A DNA stretch of 60,231 nt, taken from assembly GCA_003164785.1 (NCBI GenBank), contig PLUE01000060.1, positions 1 to 60,231 of the forward strand, given 5' to 3'. Below are positions 40,735-50,035 of the stretch, one piece after another (the stretch's first letter is position 1; each line of letters begins with the position of its first letter). The position numbers were made by a program, and so were the translations under genes. Below the pieces are notes generated by a model that was given only the letters and a program-made list of their open reading frames with translations, searched no databases and was not told the DNA's origin. Origin of the DNA: Gammaproteobacteria bacterium. Lineage in GTDB: Bacteria > Pseudomonadota > Gammaproteobacteria > Steroidobacterales > Steroidobacteraceae.

Positions 40735-42540
40735 TTAACGAAGTTGCAGCGCGGCGCAGTCGGCATTATGCGGCGTGCCACGGTCCACCAATCGCAAGCC
40801 CGAGTCGGCCACATCGACACTGAACCTCGGTTGCAGCAATGTGCCTTGCACTAACAACGGCGCCTTGATGCGCAGAATTCGCAGCCGTTTGGGCTCACCA
40901 TGCAGCTTAAGATCCACCATCTCGGAGTCGAGCAGCACGCGGCCCTCGCCGCTTATGAATACCGGCTCGGTATCGATGAAAAAGCGCGTGGAGTGCATCA
41001 CGCCGGAATGAATTTCAAAGTCAGCGGCGGCGCAATGCACCGCTACATCACGGCTGCTGCCCGTCAGAGTCAGGCCCAGCCCGCGCAAATCAACGCCGGT
41101 CAGCTCCGCCAACGAGGCGCGTATCGTCCCCTGCAACACCCGCGCGCTTAGGTTGCCGTCGGCGTCGGCAGCCAGGGCGTGCAATGAGTCGCCCCCTCCC
41201 TGAGCATGAATTTGCAGTAGCAGCGAGCCTTCGTACGGCGGCGGCTCCGCCTTATGCGGCATCTGCGCTAACTGCAAGCCCGTGAGTGTCATCTCGATGC
41301 GGGTGCGAGCGGGGGTCTGATTGGCATCGGCATCGAGATTCAGCAAGAAATTGCCCCCCATGAAATGCCCCGTAACCTCTGGTGCCGTGATTAGGCCGCG
41401 CTCGATCGTAAATGGCGCCGACAGCTCAGTCACCTCAACTCGCGACAGCAACAGGCGCCGGACGTTGTATTTCCCGGTGGCATCCACGCGCCGAGTCGCC
41501 GGAGTGATAAGCTGCACATCGGAAAAAAGCTTGGGCGGCGCGTCGGGATGCGGATCGCGCCCCGCGGCGCGCAGCCCAACATCGGCCAGGCGCAACAGCG
41601 CCGAGCGCAGATCGGCGTGCACAAGGGTGCGGCCGTTTTTTTGCGTGCCGAGCGACACGCGCCCGCTCACATCACTTTGGCCCGATACCACCTTGAGATC
41701 ATCGAAAAGCGTTTCGCTGCCCCGACGCACCATCCGGCCCTGCAGGTGAAAGGTACCGGTATTCGGCAAGCTGACCCCGACCAGATAGTACAAGTCGCGC
41801 AAATCGGCGCCGCTGGCGTCAAACTCCGCATCGACCAAGCCCAAATCAAACGGCCGCGGCAGCGAGCCGTGCGCCGTGAAATGCGTACCGCTCGAGCGCT
41901 CGTCGAACTCAAATGCATAAGGTTTGTCGGGTGCCGCTGACGGTAACGCATCGCCTTTCAAGCGAAAGGTGACCGCGCGCTGGTTGAGTGTGCCGGCGCC
42001 TTCCATTTGCAAAGGCTGAGCCGAATCCGGACCGACGACGGACAGATCGCCGTCAAAGACGAGGTGCAAGCGCTCATCGACAAGCGTCAGATGGGTATGC
42101 ACCAGCTCCAGCGCGCGAATCATTGGCAATGGTCCACCCGGAGATTTATCAGGGTCAACGCGCTGCCAGTTGGCGTGTCCGGCGCTGTCACGCATGAATT
42201 TCAGCTGCGCGGTGTCGATTTTAACGAGACTGAGCCCGGATTGATGACTCAGCAGGGGTGCGAACGTCACGGTGATTTTCGCGACTTCGGCCATGATCCC
42301 CGGCTTGGTCCAGGGCGGATTGCCGATTGTGACTTGTTCTGCCTCGATCCTCGGGCTTCTGGTTAACAGATGCAGATGCAACGCGCCGCGCACGTCGATG
42401 GGACGGCCGCTTTGCCAAGAGGCAAAGCGGATGAAGCTCGAACGCAAAAGATCTGCGTTCCATGCGAGCAGCAACCCCACCACGGGCACAATGATCAGTA
42501 GCAACACGGCCGCCGCTGATTTGACCAAACGGTGTCGCAT
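40735..42540 (-). CDS. AsmA-family envelope protein
   Basis: A 601-residue protein with one N-terminal membrane anchor (VKSAAAVLLLIIVPVVGLLLAW) and a long periplasmic part. It has the AsmA N-terminal pattern (PRIEAEQVTIGNPPW..P....VAKITV...PLLS) and the C-terminal AsmA_2-type region (GLTLTGSSRDVAVHCAAADFEIHSGVM..TRFFIDT). AsmA-like proteins are thought to take part in lipid transport between the membranes. ATG 42540 is preferred; TTG 42552 is upstream in frame. Confidence 0.88.
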   Translation of the reverse strand: MRHRLVKSAAAVLLLIIVPVVGLLLAWNADLLRSSFIRFASWQSGRPIDVRGALHLHLLTRSPRIEAEQVTIGNPPWTKPGIMAEVAKITVTFAPLLSHQSGLSLVKIDTAQLKFMRDSAGHANWQRVDPDKSPGGPLPMIRALELVHTHLTLVDERLHLVFDGDLSVVGPDSAQPLQMEGAGTLNQRAVTFRLKGDALPSAAPDKPYAFEFDERSSGTHFTAHGSLPRPFDLGLVDAEFDASGADLRDLYYLVGVSLPNTGTFHLQGRMVRRGSETLFDDLKVVSGQSDVSGRVSLGTQKNGRTLVHADLRSALLRLADVGLRAAGRDPHPDAPPKLFSDVQLITPATRRVDATGKYNVRRLLLSRVEVTELSAPFTIERGLITAPEVTGHFMGGNFLLNLDADANQTPARTRIEMTLTGLQLAQMPHKAEPPPYEGSLLLQIHAQGGGDSLHALAADADGNLSARVLQGTIRASLAELTGVDLRGLGLTLTGSSRDVAVHCAAADFEIHSGVMHSTRFFIDTEPVFISGEGRVLLDSEMVDLKLHGEPKRLRILRIKAPLLVQGTLLQPRFSVDVADSGLRLVDRGTPHNADCAALQLR

Positions 42541-42863
42541 GGCAGAACTCAAGTGGCAAAAAAAATGAATCGGGTGCGCCTCATGTCAGTCCTTTGTCAC
42601 CTAGACCCTGCATCACGAACTCCGGACTCGTCCATTTGGAAGAATATAGGAAAGGTTGCGTCGCCAAACTGCATCTCATCCAAGGTAGCCTACGCCAAGG
42701 CGCGAGCGTCCGCTTCGCGGCAGTCATTCCAGGATCGTCAGTAGCGGGTCATGGCCGGACCGAGTCACTGGGGGACGCCATCACCAACCACCGGCTTATC
42801 GCGATCCGTCGTTGCTTCCCGTCGAGGCTATCTATCCGGCGGGGACTATCAATGCATCGGGAG
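42541..42863. other. Gene-free stretch
   Basis: 323 bp between the AsmA start and a small membrane protein. A plus-strand frame here (42594 onward) has no recognisable similarity and no good ribosome site. I see no promoter or repeat of note. Confidence 0.4.
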
Positions 42864-43007
42864 CTATTTGCTCCGTCGCTGTAGCGTTGCGCTAATGGCG
42901 ACGTTTTCTTTCCATAGCCACCATCGCAACAGTGCTAGTAGCAACATCACTAGCATCGGGATGGCGATCACCAGACCGTGACGAATCTCGGGCGAAGGGA
43001 GGTGCAT
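42864..43007 (-). CDS. Small single-span membrane protein
   Basis: 47 residues starting MHLPSPEIRHGLVIAIPM, one membrane helix (LVIAIPMLVMLLLALLRWWLW, about residues 12-32) and a basic tail. AGGAG lies 6 nt before ATG 43007. No family is recognised. The ribosome site and single hydrophobic segment support a real gene. Confidence 0.55.
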   Translation of the reverse strand: MHLPSPEIRHGLVIAIPMLVMLLLALLRWWLWKENVAISATLQRRSK

Positions 43008-43245
43008 TGTGGTCTCCTGAAAAATCCCTTTTCCGACGCTCAAGGAATCAGTTTATCCCAGGTCTCGGATGTCCGCTGCATGGCAATCAAATACGTGCCC
43101 TCACCGTCCGGAGTTGGCCGACAGTGGTCTGCGACAACGAAGGATTCGCAACATCCTCCGGTCAATGGCGGAACGCAGCGCGCATAGTAAGGTGGTTGTA
43201 TTAGCGTATATACAATAATAAATGGAAATTAGCTTCGTCCGTCAA

Positions 43246-43557
43246 TCAGTGCAGTTCCATCAGCTGCCGTTTGGCGTTATTGAACGCATCACGCATGGCG
43301 GGGTATATCCCATCATGTCCGGTGCTATCGTGGTGCAGACTTTCTGCGTGGATCCGTGCATTCGGTAGGGCGAGATCGATGGTGACCTGATAGGGCGTGC
43401 TCCTGCGCGTGCCGTCGGCGGGCCCCTCGAGAGTCATGCGGCATTCTGTGATCCGTTGGCCCAGTTGTTCCAAACGAGAACCCAATTCATGCGCCTGGGC
43501 CTCGAGTGTGGGGGAACGCTCGATATGACGAAACGTCAACATCATGGGTAACCGCAT
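43246..43557 (-). CDS. HPF/RaiA-like ribosome hibernation factor
   Basis: A 103-residue protein with the HPF/YfiA (sigma-54 modulation) domain: MLTFRHIERSPTLEAQAHELGSRLEQ, where FRHxxxSPxLE replaces the usual FxxxxxSxxLE, then YQVTIDLALPNARIHAE and a C-terminal AMRDAFNNAKRQLMEL helix. Such proteins sit in the decoding channel of idle ribosomes. GGAG is 7 nt before ATG 43557. It lies in an energy-stress group with CYTH and Usp genes on the same strand. Confidence 0.82.
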   Translation of the reverse strand: MRLPMMLTFRHIERSPTLEAQAHELGSRLEQLGQRITECRMTLEGPADGTRRSTPYQVTIDLALPNARIHAESLHHDSTGHDGIYPAMRDAFNNAKRQLMELH

Positions 43558-43725
43558 TGCGCTTCTCCAGGAGATCATCCAGCGTGATTCTGGGCCGAGT
43601 CCGTCGTGCGATGACATCAGGGAATTCCCTGGGTCCCTACGGACCTCCGGTGATCGACCGCCCCTCGAGCGAAGCTACCGATGATCGCACGCTGCGATTG
43701 GTGCATACGCACCGACGCAGGTTCG

Positions 43726-44169
43726 CTAGCGTATATTTTGATTGTAGTACTGTGGATCGCCGGTAACTTCATCGCCGATCCAATCGGGTATCTCGAAGCG
43801 ATGGTCGGCCGAGGGAAGCTCGATTTCGGCAATGATGAGCCCGTGCCTTGGAGAACTGAACTCGTCCACCTCCCAGGTCATTCCTTGGTAGGGCACTCGA
43901 TATCGGGTCTTCTCGATCAGGGGTTGAAAACAGAGCTCGCGGAGAATCTGCCTGGCATCCGCTATCGGTATTTCATATTCGAACTCGGAGCGAACGGCGC
44001 CTATCGAAATGCCCTTGAACGTGACGAAGCCTTGGTCACCCGCAGTGCGCACGCGCACGACGCGTTCCTTGTCGTGGGTCATGTATCCTTGAACGATGGG
44101 GAGCGCAGTGCCCAATGACCGCCACGCGTCGCCGAGGACGGTGAATTTGCGCTCGATCTCCGTTCCCAT
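43726..44169 (-). CDS. CYTH-domain protein
   Basis: 147 residues starting MGTEIERKFTV; EIERKF is the defining CYTH motif. Further charged strands (RVVRVRTAGDQGFVTFKG, SEFEYEIP, WEVDEF, LIIAEIEL) line the triphosphate tunnel. CYTH proteins hydrolyse inorganic or organic triphosphates with divalent metal; bacterial members are often inorganic triphosphatases. ATG 44169 is preferred to 44181 because it starts directly at the motif. Confidence 0.9.
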   Translation of the reverse strand: MGTEIERKFTVLGDAWRSLGTALPIVQGYMTHDKERVVRVRTAGDQGFVTFKGISIGAVRSEFEYEIPIADARQILRELCFQPLIEKTRYRVPYQGMTWEVDEFSSPRHGLIIAEIELPSADHRFEIPDWIGDEVTGDPQYYNQNIR

Positions 44170-44236
44170 GGCATACCTCAATATTCAGGGATTCTGACGA
44201 CTGGCCAGTTACCGCCGAATATGGGGCATGTCAATG

Positions 44237-45106
44237 CTAGTGCATCACGAATACCGGCAACTCCGCGCGCGCGATCAGGGATTCGGTCACGCCGCCGAAT
44301 AGGATCTCACGCATGGGCAGATGACCATAACCGCCCACGACCAACAGGCCGGCGCCTAGATTCTTGGCGGTATCGACGAGTTGAACGGCGACCTGGCTCG
44401 ATTTCCTCGGCTTCGCGAATGACACCTGTGCTTGGATGCCATGCCATGTGAGCTGTCTCGCCACTTGATCCATCGCATGAGACATCGCGTCGTCGTCGTC
44501 GATCCCGACGATGACCACCCGTTCGGCGGACGCGAGCAGCGGTATGGCGGCACTCAGGGCGCGCGCCGCCGCTTGGTTTTCGCTCCAACCGACCACGATC
44601 GTGGACAGCGTCGGCGGCGCGGAGCCCTCCGCCCCGATCAGGACGGGGCGGCCGCAGTTCCTGAGCACCGTCTCGATGAGGTTGTAGCTGACCAAATCGC
44701 GCGTGTGGGGACGTGCAAGCACGATCAGATCGTGGTGTCGTGCATGAAAGACGAAGGCAGAATCCGTCTGATCGATCTCTTCCCACAGTTCAGCCGACAT
44801 TTCCCGTCGTGCAGTCGGATTCGTCCGTGCCGGGATGCTGTTTGATTGGCAGAAGTGCTCGAAGTTGTGCCGGGCATTCGCCGAAACGGTGTCCTCTTTC
44901 TCCTGTAAATGAGCGAGCGCCCCTCCCAGTGCCGGGCCCGGGCAAAATTGCACGTGCGGTGACCGGACCACCGCCTCGCAGGTGGATAGTCGCACGTGAT
45001 AGAAGGCCATGTGGGCGCCTAATGGCCGGGCGACGGCCAATGCGGTTGCAAGCACGCCGTCATCGGTCGACGTGCCGCTCATGGGTACAAAAATTGTTTT
45101 GATCAT
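44237..45106 (-). CDS. Tandem universal stress protein
   Basis: 289 residues with two Usp domains. The first (MIKTIFVPMSGT...DLIVLARPH) lacks a clear ATP motif. The second ends GLLVVGGYGHLPMREILFGGVTESLI, the G-2x-G-9x-G-S/T nucleotide-binding pattern with GGV in place of GSV. The open frame extends 96 residues upstream without similarity, so ATG 45106 is used. It is divergent from the single-domain Usp gene at 45409. Confidence 0.88.
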   Translation of the reverse strand: MIKTIFVPMSGTSTDDGVLATALAVARPLGAHMAFYHVRLSTCEAVVRSPHVQFCPGPALGGALAHLQEKEDTVSANARHNFEHFCQSNSIPARTNPTARREMSAELWEEIDQTDSAFVFHARHHDLIVLARPHTRDLVSYNLIETVLRNCGRPVLIGAEGSAPPTLSTIVVGWSENQAAARALSAAIPLLASAERVVIVGIDDDDAMSHAMDQVARQLTWHGIQAQVSFAKPRKSSQVAVQLVDTAKNLGAGLLVVGGYGHLPMREILFGGVTESLIARAELPVFVMH

Positions 45107-45408
45107 CGTGCCCTCGTTTCGAGCGGTCGGTTGCGCATCGTTGACGCCGATTGTTGGCGCTCCCGGTGAATCGCGCGATAAGGACGTTTGCGTATTCGGA
45201 TTCGGTTTGGACCTGCGCCGCACAGGCCTCAACCCCTTGGGTCGATACATGCGCATTGGGGCGGCTAGTGGAAGGCCGTAAGAGGCTACGGAAAGTCCTG
45301 GGAGGTTCGGATCAACCAGGATGCTACAACAGTATCCGGTGAGTGAGTATGTCTCATCTGGCGCAGATTCCGTAGCCACCGGGCGGACCAACAAAGCAGG
45401 AGTGATCC
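45107..45408. other. Divergent promoter region of two Usp genes
   Basis: 302 bp between divergent Usp genes. I searched by eye for an FNR/Anr box (TTGAT-N4-ATCAA), expected for such stress genes, and did not find a convincing one. Confidence 0.4.
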
Positions 45409-45906
45409 ATGTACAACAAGATACTTGTTCCCGTCGATGGCAGCGATGCCGCGGCGGATGGGCTCAACGAGGCCATCAAGCTCGCGAAAATTCATGGCAG
45501 CCAGTTGTGCTTGCTGCATGTCGTCAATGAACTGGTGTTGAACTTTGGATACGTGCCAGGTTTCACGGGAGCGGATCTATTCGAAAGCCTTCGCAATGCG
45601 GGCCGGGATATTCTGGACTCGGCCAAGGCGACCGTTGTCAGCGAGGGAATCGAGCCGACCTGTGTGATGCTCGAATGCGTGGGCGGCGGCGCGGCGCCCC
45701 TCATTCTGGAGCGGGCGAGAGAGTGGAAGGCCGATCTCATCGTGATGGGTACGCACGGACGCCGCGGCCTGGCGCGCCTTGCCCTGGGGAGCGATGCCGA
45801 GCAGGTGGTGCGGGGCGCAACGGTGCCCGTGTTGCTGATCCGCTCCAAGGCGGCAGCGAAGAAGTCCACCGGGCCCACGAGCCCGGTCGAAGCATCGGTA
45901 GTCTGA
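45409..45906 (+). CDS. Universal stress protein, UspA type
   Basis: A 165-residue single-domain Usp beginning MYNKILVPVDGSDAAADGL. It contains the complete ATP-binding block VMGTHGRRGLARLALGSDAEQVVRGA and ends PVLLIRSK plus a Ser/Thr-rich tail. It likely binds ATP and supports survival under energy limitation. GGAGTGATCC precedes ATG 45409. Confidence 0.93.
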   Translation: MYNKILVPVDGSDAAADGLNEAIKLAKIHGSQLCLLHVVNELVLNFGYVPGFTGADLFESLRNAGRDILDSAKATVVSEGIEPTCVMLECVGGGAAPLILERAREWKADLIVMGTHGRRGLARLALGSDAEQVVRGATVPVLLIRSKAAAKKSTGPTSPVEASVV

Positions 45907-45930
45907 GCGTTGGCAATCCTTTTGGAGGGC

Positions 45931-45954
45931 CGGGGGGGGCGTGCCTGCCCCCCG
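45931..45954 (+). terminator. G/C hairpin after the Usp gene
   Basis: CGGGGGG pairs with CCCCCCG across a short loop, 25 bp after the Usp stop. No T-run follows. It may terminate or stabilise the 3' end. Confidence 0.4.
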
Positions 45955-46094
45955 AGCACTCAATCATTGAAGCAAGAGTTGGTTCTCGACCTTGGCGACG
46001 CGATGAATGCGTTGCGCGGGCGTATCGGTGGTGACCCGGTGATGTTCGCGCTCGGCGGCGTGCCCGCCGAGTCGAGAACCGCGCCTCGTGGCGA

Positions 46095-47090
46095 TCATGG
46101 GTCGTCGGCCCCCGGCGGTGAGCGTCCCGCTTCCAGGCGCCGGATTGCCTCTGCAAAGACTGGTGCGATGTCGAGCACCACGAGGGATGTATTCAAGTGC
46201 GCTGAAAACTCACTTCCCAGCGCGATCGAATCGGTCACGACCACACTGTCCGGTCCGCCTTGTTCGAACAGGCGATGCGCCTCCGCCCCGAACGCGGCGT
46301 GGGTCGCCGCGAGGTCGACTCGAACAGCGCCTGCCCGCCGGCACGCGGCAACCGCGCGCAATGCCGTCGTACCCGAACTGACGAGGTCATCGATCACGAT
46401 GACCCGTCGTCCGGCCACGTCGCCGGCAAACAGTTCTCCGCTGACGATGCCGTGGCTGCGTTTCTTGTCCATGAGCGCATAGTGAACAGGCCGGCCAATG
46501 GTCTTTTGAAGCGATTCCTGGAAAAGCCGGGCCCGTTTGGCGCCGCCCAAGTCCGGTGACGCGACCGCATAGTCGTGGCCGGCGGAACCCGCCGCGAAAT
46601 GCTGGATGAATCGAGCGTTGGCGTCGAGATGAACGGTCTCGCAGCGGAAGCCGTTTTCGAAGGCAGCGAGGTTGTGTACTTCGAGCGCAAGTACGCGGTC
46701 GACGCCGATGGCTTCGATCAACTGGGCGACATACCGAGCCGTCAGCGGGTCGCCAGGTTCCACGCGTCGGTCCTGGCGGGCATAGGCGAAATAAGGCACA
46801 CAGGCGGTTATGCGCCCGGCCCCTGCATCCTTGAGTGCCCCGCTCAGGAAGAGCAGCTGACACAGGCGGTCGTTCGCGGATCCTTGCTGGTCGCCGAACA
46901 AGGTCTGGACGACATAGACCGATTTCCCTCGCACGCTGGCGAGCGGCCTCAGCTTGCGCTCGGCGCCGGTGAATTCGACTTCTTCGTGCTCGCTGAGCGC
47001 CGTCCCAAGGCCGGCTGCGACCGCGCTGCCGAAGGCGGTCGAGGCGTCGGGCGCGAAGAGGGCAATGCAGTCTGCGGTCGTCGTCATCAT
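46095..47090 (-). CDS. Ribose-phosphate pyrophosphokinase (PRPP synthetase) family
   Basis: A 331-residue protein with a Prs plan: N-terminal FTGAERKLRPLASVRGKSVYVVQ, ITACVPYFAYARQDRR (ATP/catalytic loop) and the PRPP-binding VIVIDDLVSSGTTALRA. It makes PRPP from ribose 5-phosphate and ATP, or is a degenerate paralogue of Prs. The presence of RQDRR and DDLVSSGTT favours activity. ATG 47090 overlaps the stop of the deleted ATPase gene by 4 nt (ATGA), so it was and may still be translationally coupled. Confidence 0.88.
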   Translation of the reverse strand: MMTTTADCIALFAPDASTAFGSAVAAGLGTALSEHEEVEFTGAERKLRPLASVRGKSVYVVQTLFGDQQGSANDRLCQLLFLSGALKDAGAGRITACVPYFAYARQDRRVEPGDPLTARYVAQLIEAIGVDRVLALEVHNLAAFENGFRCETVHLDANARFIQHFAAGSAGHDYAVASPDLGGAKRARLFQESLQKTIGRPVHYALMDKKRSHGIVSGELFAGDVAGRRVIVIDDLVSSGTTALRAVAACRRAGAVRVDLAATHAAFGAEAHRLFEQGGPDSVVVTDSIALGSEFSAHLNTSLVVLDIAPVFAEAIRRLEAGRSPPGADDP

Positions 47091-47446
47091 GTGGTCACTC
47101 CGTGTCGGTTCAGCATCCTCTTCACCAGGTGCACGAGCAACAGGTACGCGGCGACGATCAGGGAAAGCGCGCCCGGCAACGACGCCAGCAAGGGGACGAA
47201 CCCGAGCATGAGGGCGACGGGCGTAAAGGGGATGGCAACCGCCAGCAGAATGAGCACCAAGGGATTTCGAAAGCGCGACAAGAACTCCCACGGAGCAGAT
47301 CGGTCGGAGCGCTCGCGGATTTGATTGGGTCCGACGGTGGCCGACCGTCGCTGCGCCTGATCAGAGGACAATCCCTGGACGCCGGTAGCCAACTCGCTTT
47401 CAAGGTCGGCCAGAGGCCGGTTCCAAAAGAGTGTCGTGGTGGGCAT
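47087..47446 (-). pseudogene. Mg/Ca-type P-type ATPase with in-frame central deletion
   Basis: A 119-residue open frame. Residues 1-70 are the N-terminal cation-ATPase domain and first membrane helix (FWNRPLADLESELATGVQGL, then FLSRFRNPLVLILLAVA). It then joins directly to the last membrane helices (IPFTPVALMLGFVPL, then AYLLLVHLVKRML). About 700-800 residues, including the phosphorylation and ATP domains, are missing, yet no frameshift occurs. It cannot be an active pump. Confidence 0.82.
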
Positions 47447-47581
47447 GAGTCCCGTCGCTGGTCGTCGTGGGTTGTTTCCCCCCCCCCATGCTCAGGGCAG
47501 AAGGCCATGCGGTGCCAGGTGGATGATCCCTACGGTGCTGCGGTTTGCCCCGGGCTCAGCCGGGCCTGATCGAATCGGAGC

Positions 47582-47609
47582 TTCAAATGAACAAAAACTC
47601 CTATATAAT
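47582..47609 (+). promoter_or_regulatory. Promoter upstream of the tRNA-Arg/His pair
   Basis: TTCAAA and TATAAT spaced by 16 bp, about 90 bp before tRNA-Arg. The -10 is consensus, followed by a GC-rich CGCGCGC discriminator, typical of stringently controlled stable-RNA promoters. Confidence 0.6.
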
Positions 47610-47696
47610 CCGCGCGCACTTCCGATTCGGTTTGCATGGACCCGAGCATCGGCCTGAAAAGAATACGTTTGGCGCTGTAAGTTGTTGTTTCTTAAG

Positions 47697-47773
47697 GCGC
47701 CCGTAGCTCAACCGGATAGAGCACCGGCCTTCTAAGCCGGCGGTTGCAGGTTCGATTCCTGCCGGGCGCACCA
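47697..47773 (+). tRNA. tRNA-Arg (anticodon TCT)
   Basis: A 77-nt cloverleaf: acceptor GCGCCCG/CGGGCGC, D-arm TAGCTCAACCGGATAGA, anticodon loop CTTCTAA (TCT) on a CCGGC/GCCGG stem, T-arm CAGGTTCGATTCCTG, encoded CCA. Confidence 0.95.
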
Positions 47774-47797
47774 CTCGTTTCGGAAGGCTTGACGATG

Positions 47798-47873
47798 GTG
47801 GACGTAGCTCAGCTGGTAGAGCCCCGGATTGTGATTCCGGTTGTCGCGGGTTCGAGCCCCGTCGTCCACCCCA
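47798..47873 (+). tRNA. tRNA-His (anticodon GTG)
   Basis: Acceptor GTGGACG/CGTCCAC, anticodon loop TTGTGAT (GTG), T-arm CGGGTTCGAGCCCCG, encoded CCA. A G at 47797 can serve as the extra G-1 of tRNA-His. It is 24 bp after tRNA-Arg, likely the same transcript. Confidence 0.94.
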
Positions 47874-48221
47874 CCTTGAATTCTGGCGTATTCGCTGGCT
47901 CAGATGCTGGAGCATTCGCCTCTTAAAGCTGCTGACGGACCCTCAACCGCAGCATCGATATATCACAATGGTTCTATAATTATGAACCAACGTAATACAT
48001 ATAATCCCCATGAAAACGCGAGTCCGGCGGATTCGTCAGCGAGGCGGCGGCTGGATGCCAGAGTTCCCGAGAGGCACTAGCGTGGGCGCAGCGGCTTGCT
48101 TTTCGACGAATGCGGTGCAAATTGCGCTTCCGATGGTATAATTATCGGCTAGAATAGGCGTGTTGGCGTCTTAGTTCGTCTACCGACTTTCGCCAACGTA
48201 TTGATTTTTCCGCGTTTATTT
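47874..48221. other. Gene-free stretch before tRNA-Lys
   Basis: 348 bp without a gene. It holds an AT-rich dyad GGTTC-N9-GAACC near 47970-47990 and a TATAAT at 48137-48142, about 80 bp before tRNA-Lys, probably its -10; the -35 is unclear. Confidence 0.4.
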
Positions 48222-48297
<76 letters not shown>

Positions 48298-48358
48298 ATT
48301 TCCTATAAATTTCAGTAAATTAGACGTAATTAGTTCGTCTCCTATTGGCGTGCCGACG

Positions 48359-48385
48359 AATCATTTGGTCAAAAGTTCGGCTCCC
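48359..48385 (+). repeat. Degenerate partial copy of tRNA-Lys 3' half
   Basis: AATCATTTGGTCAAAAGTTCG resembles the tRNA-Lys segment 48258-48278 (AATCAATTGGTCGTAGGTTCG), with four mismatches, and the following bases end in CCC as in the tRNA. Such partial copies arise when elements integrate into tRNA 3' ends, so this may be a decayed attachment site. Confidence 0.4.
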
Positions 48386-48504
48386 ATCCCTATGCTCGTC
48401 AAATCATTGATTTACGGAAAATCAGCGGAGAGGGAGTGACCAAAGAGTGACCACATTGAACCAGATGCTGGTATTCAGTACTGATCGGCCTTTGCATGGA
48501 GACA

Positions 48505-48545
48505 GCCAATATCGCGAAGCGCTAAAGCGGATTCGCGATATTGGC
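48505..48545. repeat. 14-bp perfect inverted repeat
   Basis: GCCAATATCGCGAA (48505-48518) and its exact complement (48532-48545) flank a 13-nt spacer. The surrounding 48298-48636 has no recognised gene, although a 76-residue plus-strand frame (48447) spans it. Confidence 0.85.
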
Positions 48546-48636
48546 ACCGATGGCATTGCTGACCCGCGGGCACCTGGCACGGATTTCGTCACCCAGCAAG
48601 CGCGTCTGAAGCATGTGATCCGAGCGCCGCGCATCC

Positions 48637-49760
48637 TTAAATTCGCGAGACTCGGAGACGAAGCGCATTGCCGATGACCGACACGGAGCTCAAGCTCATG
48701 GCGGCTGCGGCGATAACGGGACTTAGGAGAAGTCCGAACGTGGGATACAGCGCCCCAGCAGCCAGGGGTATCCCGATCACGTTGTAAACGAACGCCAAAA
48801 TAAGATTCTCGCGGATATTACGCATGGTGGCGCGACTCAAGGCCCGGCCGCGAGCGATGCCGGCGAGATCGCCCTTGACGAGCGTGAGGCCCGCGCTTTG
48901 CATGGCTACATCGGTACCCGTGCCCATCGCAATGCCGACTTCGCGCGCGCTCGCAACTCGAGGACCTGACCCAGCAACACGAGAACCGTAACCACCGCGG
49001 CGGCTTCGTAGTAGACCGGGATCAGGCTGCCGTGTTGGCGAAGAGTTTCGGGGAAAAGCTCCGGTGCAAAAGTCGCCACCAAACTATACGCATAGGACGC
49101 CCCGACCCCGAAAGCGATCAAGGTAAACATATTGGGTGAGCGGTTCAAAACCGACGTCCACGCTCGTTGGAAGAACGGCCACGCGCACCACAGTACGATG
49201 GGCGTCGCGAGGGCGAACTGAATCCACATCGAGGCCGCCGTGGAGACGAAGTGGTCCAAATTCAGTACAGCGAGGTGACCGCCCATTTCAATAACGAAGA
49301 TCGGCGCAGCGAGGAGGGCGCCGACTAGAAAGCGCCGGGTCATATCTCTCAGCTCAGGACTCGTGCCTTCTGCCTCAGGAATACCCTGAGGTTCAAGTGC
49401 CATTCCGCAAATCGGACAGCTGCCGGCCCCGCCGCGTTGAATCTGAGGGTGCATCGGGCAGATGTAGATCGTGCCGTGGGCAACGGGTGCGCTCGGCACA
49501 TTGGGTGGTGTGGGTCTATCGGTCCGAGTCATATACAGACTAGGGTTTGCCAAAAACTTGGCCTGACAGCCGCCGCAACAAAAGTAGTAGGTCTGACCGT
49601 CATGCTCCGCGCGGCTCTTGGCAGTACTCGCGGCTAGCATCATGCCGCAGACGGGATCATAGGCTCGGCCCGATGCGACTGGGGAGGTCGAACCGTTCAT
49701 AACGTCGGGATCATTGCCGGCCGACCCGCAGGAAGGGTCCTTTTGATCGACAGGCTGCAT
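48637..49760 (-). pseudogene. Copper-type P1B ATPase with YHS domain, centre deleted
   Basis: The N-terminal part is intact from ATG 49760: a YHS metal-binding domain (YDPVCGMML...YYFCCGGCQAKFLANP), a heavy-metal-binding motif (YICPMHPQI...CPICGMAL), then membrane helices to [12 protein letters not shown]. Near 48938-48952, inside a CGCGCGC run, the sequence jumps to [25 protein letters not shown] in another frame and continues to the normal C-terminus. The CPC helix, DKTGT phosphorylation domain and ATP domain are gone, and the halves are out of frame. It is a dead copper exporter. Confidence 0.88.
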
Positions 49761-50035
49761 GGTCACTCTCGGTTACTGCACGCGATCAGTCAGAATTTCT
49801 CGGCTGTACCGCTCGTACTGCGTCAATTCGTGCCTGAACAGATCCGCCGAATGCCGCTCGGAGCCGGGCCGTCGCTTCCCGACGATGCGGCCATTCACCG
49901 ACCTATCGAAAAATGCATCATTTCTTTGAATGCAATGATATAAATATAATGGAGATCAGTGTATATGTAAACGGTGCTTCCCAGCGGTGCTCGTTTGAAT
50001 TTTTGTCGGGTCAAATTGGCAGGGTGGTTCAGGTA

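Noticed and set aside
45910..46094. Short plus-strand frames after the Usp gene
   Set aside because: They show no family pattern and run antisense into the PRPP synthetase gene.
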